Positions 43,605 to 52,037 of a stretch of 64,000 bases of DNA are shown one piece after another (position 1 is the first letter of the stretch; every line of letters starts with the position of its first letter). Both the position numbers and the translations under genes were made by a program. The notes beneath the pieces are model-generated. The model was given only the letters and a program-made list of their open reading frames with translations. It ran no database searches and had not been told where the DNA came from. This stretch comes from Bacteroidales bacterium (lineage in GTDB: Bacteria; Bacteroidota; Bacteroidia; Bacteroidales; UBA1715): assembly GCA_031286165.1 (NCBI GenBank), contig JAITUU010000029.1, positions 58,149 to 122,148 on the forward strand. The letters are read 5' to 3'.

Positions 43605-44444
43605 GTGAAAAAGAAAATTGTATATACGTTGTTATGTTTAATAAGTGTTTGTAATTGCGTGTACGCGCAAAAATCATCGCGAGAAATCACCGACAATGCT
43701 AAGCAGGAACTGAAAACGCTGGAAGTAGAAAAATTGCTGATGCAGGCAAATTTGAGTAAAAACAGCGGTGATTTGCAGCGAGCAGCAGAATTGTATTCGG
43801 CGGCACTGAATATAGATAAAAGCGCGGCGGTGGCGTATTACGAAATTGCCGGATTGTTTTTGTATCGCCGTGCGTATGCCGAAGCGGTGCAGTATGCGCA
43901 GCGGGCGGTGCAGTATAGCCCGCAGCAGGCGGTGTATGTGGAGCGATTGGCGCAGGCGTATATGTTGCAGGGCAATCAAAAAAAATTACAGGAAACGCTG
44001 AAATACTTGCAAAAATTAGAGCAATCAAATCCTCGCAGTGCGGAATTTTTACCGCAACCTGTGGTGAATAATCCACAGAAAAGTGCTACCGATGAACTTT
44101 CGCCAAAAGTGAGCAATAGCGAAAAAATTGCGAGTTATGAAGATTTGTTGCAAAATCCTACTAACGAAAAAAACTACAAAATTCTTACTCAAAACTATGC
44201 CGCGCAAACGCCCGTAGCGTGGGATTCCATAGCGCAGGTGAACGAAATGGCAGTGATGTATTTTCCCGGTAATGCCAATTACTACATGCAGGCAGCACAG
44301 GCACATTATGAATTGAAACACTACAAAAAAACCGTAGAATTGCTCGCTGCAGCACTCGAAAATTCCTTTGCCACCGAAGAACAGAAAAAAGAAATTGAAA
44401 AATTATTGCTCAAAGCGAAGAGTTTAGCCACTTCTTCGGAATAA
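43605..44444 (+). CDS. Exported TPR-repeat protein
   Basis: This 279-residue protein with a GTG start has a signal peptide (MKKKIVYTLLCLISVCNCVY, then AQ). TPR repeats follow, for example LQRAAELYSAALNIDKSAAV, AYYEIAGLFLYRRAYAEAVQ and YYMQAAQAHYELKHYKKTVE. In Bacteroidota such a gene commonly stands before a DUF4292 lipoprotein and an EnvC-like factor, as here. This suggests a periplasmic scaffold in envelope or peptidoglycan work. It probably forms an operon with the next two genes. Confidence 0.85.
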   Translation: MKKKIVYTLLCLISVCNCVYAQKSSREITDNAKQELKTLEVEKLLMQANLSKNSGDLQRAAELYSAALNIDKSAAVAYYEIAGLFLYRRAYAEAVQYAQRAVQYSPQQAVYVERLAQAYMLQGNQKKLQETLKYLQKLEQSNPRSAEFLPQPVVNNPQKSATDELSPKVSNSEKIASYEDLLQNPTNEKNYKILTQNYAAQTPVAWDSIAQVNEMAVMYFPGNANYYMQAAQAHYELKHYKKTVELLAAALENSFATEEQKKEIEKLLLKAKSLATSSE

Positions 44445-44450
44445 AAAATG

Positions 44451-44458
44451 TACTTTTG
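44451..44458 (+). promoter_or_regulatory. -7 box (TACTTTTG) before the DUF4292 gene
   Basis: TACTTTTG lies 13 bases before the ATG at 44472 and just after the TPR gene stop. It supports the downstream start and an internal promoter. The -33 region is weak. Confidence 0.45.
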
Positions 44459-44471
44459 CAAAAAAATTGCC

Positions 44472-45287
44472 ATGAATAAATATCTCTATATTGCCGTAGC
44501 AGTGTGTATATTGGGAGCCTGCACACACACCAAATTGGTGGTGAAACCGCGCGAAATAAAACAAATAGAGAGAACAGCATTGCTCGATACCATTATCAAG
44601 CATTTTGGCGATTATCGCACCGTAAATTCTCATTTTGAAGTGGAATTTAAAGCCGATAAAAAATACAATGTGAAAGGAAATTTGCGCATTCAGCGCGATT
44701 CTATTATTTGGATAAACATTACGCCGGCATTTGGTTTGGAGGCATTCAGGCTAAAACTTACGCGCGATAGTGTGTATTTTGTGAATAAACTTGGTAAATC
44801 GTATTACGCCGGCAACTACGCCATTGTGCGCCTCCTCACGGGGGTAGATATGAATTACCAAACCGTGCAAGCATTGTTTTTGAACGAATTGATTATCTAT
44901 CCCTTTACTCATAAAACCGATACGGCGGCGTTTTTCCGCGAAATGAACGTGAATAGCGGTAAAAATGAAATAGAATTGACACATAAAAAAATGCTCCGCA
45001 AAAACGATACGCTTTCGGTGCAACATAAATTTGTGTTCGATTTGCTGTATTATCGCCTCTCGAAAACTAAAATTAACGATAATTATTTGGGTACAAAACT
45101 CGAATTGAAGTACGATAATTATACAGTATTCAATTCTGCGTACTATTTCCCCACTTCGCAGAATTTTGAGGTGGAAGATAAACACAATAAAGTGAAAATA
45201 AAATTGCAGCACAATAATGTGCAATTTAACGAAGAACAAAATTATCCCTTCACCATTAACGAAAAATTTACCCGTATAGCCCCATAG
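44472..45287 (+). CDS. DUF4292 lipoprotein
   Basis: This 271-residue protein has a lipoprotein signal (MNKYLYIAVAVCILGAC, Cys17). The DUF4292 body resembles the LolA/LolB fold in layout: HFEVEFKADKKYNVKGNLRI, QRDSIIWINITPAFGLEAFR, DNYTVFNSAYYFPTSQNFEV. Lipid-related transport has been suggested for the fold, but the role is not known. It is placed between the TPR protein and the EnvC-like protein. A start at 44448 was rejected because it overlaps a promoter box. Confidence 0.87.
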   Translation: MNKYLYIAVAVCILGACTHTKLVVKPREIKQIERTALLDTIIKHFGDYRTVNSHFEVEFKADKKYNVKGNLRIQRDSIIWINITPAFGLEAFRLKLTRDSVYFVNKLGKSYYAGNYAIVRLLTGVDMNYQTVQALFLNELIIYPFTHKTDTAAFFREMNVNSGKNEIELTHKKMLRKNDTLSVQHKFVFDLLYYRLSKTKINDNYLGTKLELKYDNYTVFNSAYYFPTSQNFEVEDKHNKVKIKLQHNNVQFNEEQNYPFTINEKFTRIAP

Positions 45288-45303
45288 AAATACGAAATAC
45301 ACC

Positions 45304-46662
45304 ATGTATGTATCGCGCAAACATAAAAAGCACCGTTCTTTTTTCTCTTTTTTGAGGAGAATAGGAGGGGCTATTTTTCTTTTGTGTTTGTGTGTTTCTT
45401 CTCCTGCCTTTGCCCAAAAAAAAATCGACAATTTGCGCAAAGAATCTGCCAAAGCAAAAAAGGAGATAGAGCAAAATGCGAAATTGCTGCGGCAAACCGA
45501 AGCATCGAAAAATGCTACCATTGAGCAACTGAATTTGCTGAATTTGCAAATTGTGCGCCGCCACGAATACATGAATTTGTTGAACAACGAAATGCAGGAA
45601 TTGGAGCGGGAAATAGCGAAAGCATCGCTTAAAATTGCATCGCTGGAACAGCAGTACGGACAACTGCAAGTGGATTATAAGCAGGCACTTTTTACGCTCT
45701 ATAAGCAGCGTTCGCAGTACGACCAACTGATTTTTGTGTTTTCCGCCGAAAATTACAATCAGGCATTCAACCGTATGAAATACTTGCAGTATTACAGCGA
45801 TTATATACACAATCGCGCGGCGCAAATTCAGCAGCTACACGATAGCATAGTGCAGCAAAAAACTCGTCAGCAGGATTTTTTGACACAAAAAAAAGTACTG
45901 CTTGGCGTGCAAAAAAATGAATCGCAGAAATTGGAAAACGATAAAACACAACAAGACCAAGTGGTGCAAAAATTGACCGTACAACAGCAAAAATTGCAAA
46001 AAGACATAGAAGCAAAACGTGCACTTGCCAAAAAATTGGATAAACAAATAGAAGATTTAATAAAAGAAGAATTGCGCCGCGCCGAAGAAAAACGCAAAGC
46101 AGAAGCGAAAAAAGCGGAAGAAGCACGTAAAAAAGCCGAAGAGGAGGCGAGGCAAAAAGCCGTTGCCGAAGGAAAACCGGCACCTGCGCCTGCAAAACCG
46201 GCAGCACCGGCGGCAAATGTGAATGCCATGTCGCCGCAAGACGCGCTGATTTCCAAAAACTTTGTGGAAAACAAAGGTCGTATGCCATGGCCTACTGCGC
46301 AAGGTGCTATTACACAGCGATTTGGAACGCATAAACACCCTACGTTGGGCTACGATGTAGAAAGTAACGGTGTGGAATTTACCGTACCCAAAGGTAGTAA
46401 AGCACGCGCAATTTTCGATGGCGAAGTTACTCGTGTAGTAATGATTCCGGGGAAAAATACCATTGTGATTATCAAACACGGCGCGTATTTCTCGGTGTAC
46501 GATAATTTGATAAACGTGAGTGTGAGCAACGGACAAAAAGTAACCGCCAAGCAGGAACTCGGCACAGTATTTTCCGACCCCGATACCGGCACTTCGGTAA
46601 TGCAACTGCAAATTTGGAAGGAATTGGAAAAACTGAACCCCGAACCGTGGATTACGAAATAA
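45304..46662 (+). CDS. EnvC-like murein hydrolase activator (degenerate M23 domain)
   Basis: This 452-residue protein has a signal peptide (IGGAIFLLCLCVSSPAFAQ). A long coiled coil spans about residues 38-260. A basic Ala/Lys/Glu stretch and an Ala/Pro linker follow, then a C-terminal LytM/M23 domain (RMPWPTAQGAITQRFGTHKH). The zinc ligands of active M23 peptidases are not all present: NGVEFTVPKGS lacks the usual Asp-Ile pattern, and HGAYFSVYDNL has no His-x-His. This is the pattern of EnvC, which activates amidases rather than cutting murein. It would act at the septum. No ftsEX is next to it. Confidence 0.9.
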   Translation: MYVSRKHKKHRSFFSFLRRIGGAIFLLCLCVSSPAFAQKKIDNLRKESAKAKKEIEQNAKLLRQTEASKNATIEQLNLLNLQIVRRHEYMNLLNNEMQELEREIAKASLKIASLEQQYGQLQVDYKQALFTLYKQRSQYDQLIFVFSAENYNQAFNRMKYLQYYSDYIHNRAAQIQQLHDSIVQQKTRQQDFLTQKKVLLGVQKNESQKLENDKTQQDQVVQKLTVQQQKLQKDIEAKRALAKKLDKQIEDLIKEELRRAEEKRKAEAKKAEEARKKAEEEARQKAVAEGKPAPAPAKPAAPAANVNAMSPQDALISKNFVENKGRMPWPTAQGAITQRFGTHKHPTLGYDVESNGVEFTVPKGSKARAIFDGEVTRVVMIPGKNTIVIIKHGAYFSVYDNLINVSVSNGQKVTAKQELGTVFSDPDTGTSVMQLQIWKELEKLNPEPWITK

Positions 46663-46738
46663 TAACGAAGATATAATTAACTAACACTATAAAACACAGA
46701 GTAATAAGAACAGAAATTTATGAAACAAACATAGTGAT

Positions 46739-46770
46739 TTTGAACTTTTAAATTCATTCTCTTATAATCG
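46739..46770 (+). promoter_or_regulatory. Possible promoter TTTG-N20-TATAATCG
   Basis: TTTG at 46739-46742 is 20 bases from TATAATCG (46763-46770), which differs from TAnnTTTG at two positions. It would start a leader that includes the structured region at 46774. Confidence 0.35.
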
Positions 46771-46773
46771 AAA

Positions 46774-46868
46774 TCTACCAATTTCAAAAGCACGAGAATA
46801 AGTTTGCGAAAGTTTACGCCGAACGGCGTGAATTGTTCGTGCTTATTTAGTGCGAAGGTTTTGGTAGA
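46774..46868 (+). ncRNA. Structured leader or small RNA upstream of the HTH gene
   Basis: Three nested perfect helices span this stretch: tctaccaa with ttggtaga (46774-46781 / 46861-46868), aagcacga with tcgtgctt (46788-46795 / 46837-46844), and the apical acgcc/ggcgt hairpin (46816-46829). The segment around gaataag can pair instead with cttattt, giving an alternative fold. It ends 47 bases before the HTH start. A cis-regulatory leader is the simplest reading. No known family was recognised. Confidence 0.5.
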
Positions 46869-46915
46869 GCCTGATTATGGAAATAAGTAACTAACGAATA
46901 ATTTACGCTTTTTTA

Positions 46916-47242
46916 ATGCAGAAAATACACATAGGACAACAAATTAAAAACCATCTCAAAGAGAGTGGGCAATCAGTTACATGGCTTGCAAGGCAACTGA
47001 ACTGTGAACGCACAAAAATATACCGCTTGTTTCGCACGCCCTATATTGATACCGATATTTTATTTACGGTTTCAAAAATTTTAAAGTACGATTTTTTCGT
47101 GCAATATTCCCGCCGCCTTTCCGAAACGCTTTCAGCATCCTTTTTTGCGCATATTTTTACGAAATTGACTACAAAAGTGTGCGTTTTTAGCAACAGTATT
47201 TTTTTGCTTGGCAACGAAGAATTAGCGATATTTGCCATATAG
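46916..47242 (+). CDS. Small HTH (XRE-like) regulator
   Basis: This 108-residue protein has an N-terminal HTH: HIGQQIKNHLKESGQSVTWL, ARQLNCERTKIYRLFRTPYI, DTDILFTVSKILKYDFFVQY. It is the common Bacteroidota form, in which a short Cro-like domain is followed by Tyr-Asp-Phe-Phe. The C-terminal 40 residues are hydrophobic and unassigned. It is preceded by a structured region. The promoter of structured RNA copy 2 lies inside the last 40 bases of the gene, so the RNA starts at about its stop codon. Confidence 0.82.
   Translation: MQKIHIGQQIKNHLKESGQSVTWLARQLNCERTKIYRLFRTPYIDTDILFTVSKILKYDFFVQYSRRLSETLSASFFAHIFTKLTTKVCVFSNSIFLLGNEELAIFAI
47204..47234 (+). promoter_or_regulatory. Promoter TTG-N20-GATATTTG of structured RNA copy 2
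   Basis: TTG at 47204-47206 and GATATTTG at 47227-47234 (one mismatch to TAnnTTTG) are 20 bases apart, the same spacing as at copy 1. Both boxes lie within the coding end of the HTH gene. Confidence 0.6.
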
Positions 47243-47389
47243 AAATTATGTAAATACAGCATATAAATAGTGTTCCTTTATGGTGTACCATTTGTTCATA
47301 ATGGTTTTGTGGTGTTAGATATAAAGGTAGGGTTTGCTGTATTTGCATAGTATAACACACATTCCAGCCCTACCTTTATATCTTTTTTT
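47241..47389 (+). ncRNA. Structured RNA element, copy 2 (interleaved helices plus terminator)
   Basis: Helix A is 47250-47261 with 47335-47346 (12 bp, with one G-C to A-T exchange and one wobble relative to copy 1). Helix B is 47317-47332 with 47368-47383 (agatataaaggtaggg and its complement, 16 bp), followed by a T-run. About half of the helix B bases differ from copy 1, yet pairing is perfect in both. The core between helix A and helix B is almost identical to copy 1 and contains the same 12-codon frame (47280-47318) with TAG in place of TAA. The spacing of all parts is conserved within one or two bases. Confidence 0.75.
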
Positions 47390-47495
47390 ATTTTCAAATT
47401 TGTAATAAGCAATAGCCCATCAGATGGAATAGAGGTGTGTACGTGGAGTAATTCAATGATTTTCAATGAATAACAATCATTTTTAATACATATCT

Positions 47496-47528
47496 TTACA
47501 AATATGGAGTGCAATTCCATATTTGTAA
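47496..47528. repeat. 13-bp perfect inverted repeat
   Basis: ttacaaatatgga and tccatatttgtaa flank a seven-base loop in the gap between RNA copy 2 and the DUF4175 gene. It lacks a following T-run, so it is not a standard terminator. An operator or mRNA hairpin is possible. Confidence 0.55.
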
Positions 47529-47594
47529 AAGAAACGCTCCAAGTGCACTGGAATTTCTCTGCAATCAAAATGAACTTATAAAGCAATAAATTGC

Positions 47595-47602
47595 TAATTT
47601 TG
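47595..47602 (+). promoter_or_regulatory. -7 box (TAATTTTG) before the DUF4175 gene
   Basis: TAATTTTG matches TAnnTTTG 38 bases before the GTG start at 47640. The -33 element is not clear. Confidence 0.45.
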
Positions 47603-47639
47603 CAGTTATTCAATTACGTAATTATTCACTTACTTATTC

Positions 47640-50600
47640 GTGCAGAATACTCATATACACATAATTATACAAAAACTCGATGCGTTTATCAAAAAATATT
47701 ATCGCAACGAAATCTATCGCGGCGGTATTATTTTTCTGCTTTGTGCGGTTTTGTATGTTGTAAGCATTTCGTTTATAGAGCATTTCAGTTTTCTTTCTAT
47801 TACGGTGCGTTCGGTGTTGTTTTATGCGTCCATTGTGCTTTTGTGTGCGGCATTTGCCGTGCTGGTGCTGCTGCCGTTGCTTAAACTTTTTCATATAGGA
47901 AAAACGATAGATTACAAGCAGGCATCGAAAATTCTTGCCACGCATTTTCCCGAAATTAAGGATACGGTAATCAATGTGTTGGAACTTTCGGCAGACGAAA
48001 ATTACGTGCATAATACACTTGCCATAGCCGCTATTGAGCAAAAAATTGCTGCAATTCGCTGGATTCCGTTTACGGCTGCGGTGGATTTTACAAAACTGTG
48101 TTCTTTTGGTAAATACGCTGCCGCGCTTGTGGTGGTGGTGGTGTTTGTGTTGTTGCTTTTTCCCGGCTCTATTACGCAGGGAGCCGAGCGAATAGTGCGC
48201 CATGCCGAATTTTTTGAAAAACCCGCGCCATTTCAGTTTGTGGTGGGTGAGCAGTCGCTCGCGGTGGTAAAAGGGCAGGATTGCACAGTGAAGGTGGAAA
48301 TTCAAGGTTCTTCGGTGCCCGAAGCGGTGGAAATAGTGGTGGGCGGGACAGCGTTTGTAATGCAAAAACAGTCGAAAACCGAATTTGAATATATCTTCAA
48401 ATCCTGCAATGCGAATATTCCGTTTCAACTGCGTGCCGGAGAATATTACTCGAAAAACTACGAAGTGCAGGTGAAGCCACTGCCCGAAATTTTGCAATTT
48501 ACCGTGAGTGTAAAAGTGCCTTCTTACACAGGACTTGACAATTTTGAAATTCAAAATACCGGCGACCTCACTTTTCCGGCGGGTTCACAACTCACGTGGA
48601 AGATTACTTCACACGAAATTTCCGATTTGAATATGCGCATGAGTGATTCCTTGCACATTGCCTTTGTAAAAACGAAGGAAAATACCTATGCGTTTGCGCA
48701 AACGGTGAAACAATCGTGTGCATACAGTATTGTGGGTACGAATGATTTTTTCAAAAATCATGAAATTATTGCCTACACATTTACTGCCATTCCCGATATG
48801 GCTCCGCTGATAGAAGCGGAAGAAAAACGCGATAGCACGAATTTCTATGTGTCGTATTTTAAAGGACTTATACAAGACGATTATGGATTTTCGGCACTGA
48901 ATTTTGTATATTACGACAAACAAAATTCTACGAAAAAAACTACTCTTCCTGTGCAATACAATGCTTCGGTGCATAAACAAGATTTTTATTTTTCCTTCGA
49001 TTTTTCGCAACTACCCAAAGGCGAAACACTTGCCTATTACTTTGAAGTGTGGGACAACGATGCAGTGTTTGGGCGAAAATCAGCGCGTTCGGCAGAATTT
49101 TCGTTTACCGTGCCCACCGAGAATGAATTGGAAAAAATGCAGCAGGAACTGAGTAAAAATATGGAAAAAACGGCGGCGAAAAGCATGAATTTGACCAACG
49201 AATTACTCAAAGATATTTCGCAACTGCAACGAAAAATGTTGCAGGAAAATCTTTCGGATTGGGAACGAAAACAATTAATGCAGGAATTGCAAACCAAGCA
49301 GGAAAAAATCAAACAACAGTTGCAAGACCTTACGCAAACCATGCAGCAAAAAAATGAACTTGCTAAGCAACTCACTGAACAAGAAGAATTAATGCTCGAA
49401 AAACAAAAGCAAATTCAGGATTTATTGGAAAATTTGATGGACGATGAATTGAAAAAAATGTTTGATGAGTTCAATAAACTTGCCAATGAATTTAAAAAAG
49501 ACGAATTCATGAAACAGGCGCAGGATATGAAATTTTCCTACGAAGATTTACAAAAACAGTTAGATAAAGATTTACAACTGCTCAAACGTTTTGATGTGGA
49601 ACAACAAGTGCGTTCTACTTATCAGAAAATGAATGACTTAGCAAAAGAACAAGAGCAACTTGCGAACGATTTGCAGAATAAAAAAAATAGCCCCGAATTG
49701 CAACAGCAGCAGCGTGAAGTAGAGCGCGAGTTGCAGGATATTAAAAACGAATATCGCAATGCACTCGAAAAAAATAAAGATTTGCAACAAAGTTTCGACC
49801 TACCCGATTTTACGAAGGAATTTCAAGAAATTGCGCAGGAAATGCAGCAAAGTAAGGAGCAAATGCAGCAAGGGGCACAGAGTAAATCGAGTAAATCAAT
49901 GAAACAAGCGCAGCAAAAAACCCAAGATATGGCGCAAAAAATGCAGCAAAAACTCAATGAACAACTCATGGAGCAACAAGGAGAAGATATTGATAATCTG
50001 CGTGTTATAGTTCATAATTTACTCAATTTTTCTTTCAAACAAGAAGAATTGATACAATCAACCGCTTCACTTGCCTACTATTCCGACCCAAAATATGCCG
50101 ATGTGGCGGCGCAGCAAAACGTGTTGCGCGAGAATTTCAGCGTATTGCGCGATTCACTTTTTGCACTTTCTATGCGGCAGCCGCAAATTTCTGCACCTAT
50201 TCACAAAGAATTGGCAATTATTCAGCGCAAGCAAAACCTTATAATAGCCGCTTTGGAGGATTCAAAAAAATCGACTGCGCAAGTGGAGCAACGCTATGTA
50301 ATGACTTCGGCAAACGAACTATTATTGATGTTGGGCGAGGCACTGAACTCCATGCAGGAGCAAATGATGCAACAGCAGCAACAGTGCAAGGGCGGCAGTT
50401 GCAGTAAGCCCGGTAATAAACAGGGGCAAGGCAAAAAACCTTCTATGCAGCAAATGCAAGGAATGCAGCAGGGGCTGAAACAACAAATGCAACAAATGCT
50501 CGAACAAATGAAAAACGGCAGTATGCAACCCGGTGGGCAGCAAATGCAAAAACAACTGAGCGAAATGCTTATGCAGCAGCAAATGGCGCAGCAAATGATG

Positions 50601-50963
50601 CAACAAATGATGCAAAACGGCAGTCTTTCGCCCGAAGGCGTGCAGCAGCTGAAAGAAATTCAAAAAATGATGGAGCAAAGCGAGAGAGATATTGTTAATC
50701 AGTCGATTACACAAAATTCGCTACAGCGGCAGGAAAAAATACTGACCCGAATGTTGGAAAGCGAAAAATCGCTGCACGAGCGCGAACTCGACCAGAAACG
50801 CGAATCGAACGAGGCAAAAGATATATATGGCAATGCAAAAAATGCCTTTGGTAACACAAAAACACAAACCACGAATTACAATACCGATGTGCAACAATCG
50901 CAGTTGCAACTAAAAACCTACTATCGCAAAGTGTTCAACGATTATTTGCTCAATGTGCAATAG
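47640..50963 (+). CDS. DUF4175-family membrane protein with long coiled coil
   Basis: This 1107-residue protein with a GTG start has two N-terminal membrane helices (about 28-50 and 57-80), then a third helix near residue 160. Beta-rich extracytoplasmic segments follow to about residue 480. A long coiled coil rich in Gln, Lys and Glu spans about 490-770. The C-terminal third is very rich in Gln and Met (LMQQQMAQQMMQQMMQNGSL). This architecture is that of DUF4175 in Bacteroidota, whose role is unknown but is often placed near gliding or envelope genes. RsbW-like and YbeY genes follow. Confidence 0.85.
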   Translation: MQNTHIHIIIQKLDAFIKKYYRNEIYRGGIIFLLCAVLYVVSISFIEHFSFLSITVRSVLFYASIVLLCAAFAVLVLLPLLKLFHIGKTIDYKQASKILATHFPEIKDTVINVLELSADENYVHNTLAIAAIEQKIAAIRWIPFTAAVDFTKLCSFGKYAAALVVVVVFVLLLFPGSITQGAERIVRHAEFFEKPAPFQFVVGEQSLAVVKGQDCTVKVEIQGSSVPEAVEIVVGGTAFVMQKQSKTEFEYIFKSCNANIPFQLRAGEYYSKNYEVQVKPLPEILQFTVSVKVPSYTGLDNFEIQNTGDLTFPAGSQLTWKITSHEISDLNMRMSDSLHIAFVKTKENTYAFAQTVKQSCAYSIVGTNDFFKNHEIIAYTFTAIPDMAPLIEAEEKRDSTNFYVSYFKGLIQDDYGFSALNFVYYDKQNSTKKTTLPVQYNASVHKQDFYFSFDFSQLPKGETLAYYFEVWDNDAVFGRKSARSAEFSFTVPTENELEKMQQELSKNMEKTAAKSMNLTNELLKDISQLQRKMLQENLSDWERKQLMQELQTKQEKIKQQLQDLTQTMQQKNELAKQLTEQEELMLEKQKQIQDLLENLMDDELKKMFDEFNKLANEFKKDEFMKQAQDMKFSYEDLQKQLDKDLQLLKRFDVEQQVRSTYQKMNDLAKEQEQLANDLQNKKNSPELQQQQREVERELQDIKNEYRNALEKNKDLQQSFDLPDFTKEFQEIAQEMQQSKEQMQQGAQSKSSKSMKQAQQKTQDMAQKMQQKLNEQLMEQQGEDIDNLRVIVHNLLNFSFKQEELIQSTASLAYYSDPKYADVAAQQNVLRENFSVLRDSLFALSMRQPQISAPIHKELAIIQRKQNLIIAALEDSKKSTAQVEQRYVMTSANELLLMLGEALNSMQEQMMQQQQQCKGGSCSKPGNKQGQGKKPSMQQMQGMQQGLKQQMQQMLEQMKNGSMQPGGQQMQKQLSEMLMQQQMAQQMMQQMMQNGSLSPEGVQQLKEIQKMMEQSERDIVNQSITQNSLQRQEKILTRMLESEKSLHERELDQKRESNEAKDIYGNAKNAFGNTKTQTTNYNTDVQQSQLQLKTYYRKVFNDYLLNVQ

Positions 50964-51096
50964 TGCGGTGGTTCAAGCAAAAATAATATTCTTCTAAAAT
51001 AGTTTCCATTATATTCTCATACATCGCCATTTATACCGTTTTCAACATAGTTTGTATATGTAATTGCTCATGTTTTTGAAAATTTATGCGAAAACA

Positions 51097-51128
51097 TTTG
51101 TAATCAGGGTATTAATATCGTATATTTG
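51097..51128 (+). promoter_or_regulatory. Promoter TTTG-N20-TATATTTG of the RsbW-like gene
   Basis: TTTG at 51097-51100 and TATATTTG at 51121-51128 are 20 bases apart, a full consensus match, giving a leader of about 30 bases. Confidence 0.8.
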
Positions 51129-51149
51129 AAGTATATTGAATAAGTGTCC

Positions 51150-51166
51150 GCTAAAAAGGAGGAAAT
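51150..51166 (+). promoter_or_regulatory. Shine-Dalgarno sequence AAGGAGG
   Basis: aaaaaggaggaaat lies directly before the ATG at 51167. This is exceptional in the window: other starts have no such motif, as expected for Bacteroidota. Confidence 0.7.
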
Positions 51167-51559
51167 ATGCAAATAGTATTACGGTCAAATTACGAAAGTC
51201 TTTCAAAATTGACACATACGATAGATTCGTTGCTCGATACACTTCGCGTGTCGGACGGCGTTCATGTGAACGTGATAGTTTCGCTCATAGAGGCGGTGAA
51301 AAATGCTATTGAACACGGCAATAAATTAGACGAAAAACGCACTATATCAATAGATTACAAGGCTACGCCCGAATATTTGGAATTTCAGGTAACCGATAGC
51401 GGCGAGGGGTTTGAGCAGGAGCGAGTGCCCGACCCTACTGCACCCGAAAATATTGCAAAAGAGGGTGGGAGAGGAGTGTTTTTAATGAAAAAACTCGCTT
51501 CGCAGTGTGAATACAACGAAAAAGGAAATGCCGTGCGCCTGCGTTTTGATTTGAAGTAA
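51167..51559 (+). CDS. RsbW-like serine kinase / anti-sigma regulatory factor
   Basis: This 130-residue GHKL ATP-binding domain has the N box SLIEAVKNAIEHGNK, G1 VTDSGEGFEQ and G2 GGRGVFLMKKLA. Such proteins phosphorylate anti-anti-sigma (STAS) proteins or act as partner-switch regulators. No STAS or sigma gene is in the window, so the partner is unknown. It has its own consensus promoter and a clear Shine-Dalgarno sequence. ybeY follows after 45 bases. Confidence 0.87.
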   Translation: MQIVLRSNYESLSKLTHTIDSLLDTLRVSDGVHVNVIVSLIEAVKNAIEHGNKLDEKRTISIDYKATPEYLEFQVTDSGEGFEQERVPDPTAPENIAKEGGRGVFLMKKLASQCEYNEKGNAVRLRFDLK

Positions 51560-51604
51560 GGTTTTGAATTATTTTTATAGTATGTTTGCAAAAAAACTGA
51601 TATA

Positions 51605-52024
51605 ATGACAATTTCTTTTTGCGCCGAAGACCGAAAATTTCCTTCAACACTCAAACGAACGCTGTGTAAAGCCGTAATACAAACCATTGTGGCGCAGGAA
51701 ACAAAAAAACCGCTCGATTATATTAATTTCATAGCGTGCAGCGATGAATATCTTTTGACTATCAATAAAGAGCATTTGCAGCACGATTATTATACCGATA
51801 TTATTACCTTCGATTATAGCGAAACGTGCATAGAATCAGATATTTACATAAGTATTGACCGGGTGCGCGACAATGCCAAAGAGCAGAATGTGAGTGCTTT
51901 GCACGAATTGCAGCGCATTATTATTCACGGGGTGTTGCACTTGTGCGGGCAGGAAGATGGTACTCCTGCGCAACGCGCACGCATGACGAGCAAGGAAAAT
52001 TTGTATCTTCCTTTGTTTCAGTAA
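51605..52024 (+). CDS. ybeY: Endoribonuclease YbeY
   Basis: YbeY takes part in 16S rRNA 3' maturation and ribosome quality control. The 139-residue protein has the zinc motif HGVLHLCGQED: His108 and His112 are present, and the third ligand position is Asp118 rather than His. This Asp is common in Bacteroidota members. DIITFDY and SDIYISIDRV are the other conserved blocks. It converges with rodA. Confidence 0.92.
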   Translation: MTISFCAEDRKFPSTLKRTLCKAVIQTIVAQETKKPLDYINFIACSDEYLLTINKEHLQHDYYTDIITFDYSETCIESDIYISIDRVRDNAKEQNVSALHELQRIIIHGVLHLCGQEDGTPAQRARMTSKENLYLPLFQ

Positions 52025-52037
52025 TGTACCGCTATTT

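Noticed and set aside
46774..46868. tRNA, tmRNA, RNase P or SRP RNA at this structured segment
   Set aside because: No cloverleaf, CCA end or conserved core of these RNAs could be found; it is reported only as an unassigned structure.
47296..47613. 105-codon minus-strand frame across RNA copy 2
   Set aside because: It crosses both helices and the terminator, has no domain and no promoter, and copy 1 has no matching frame.
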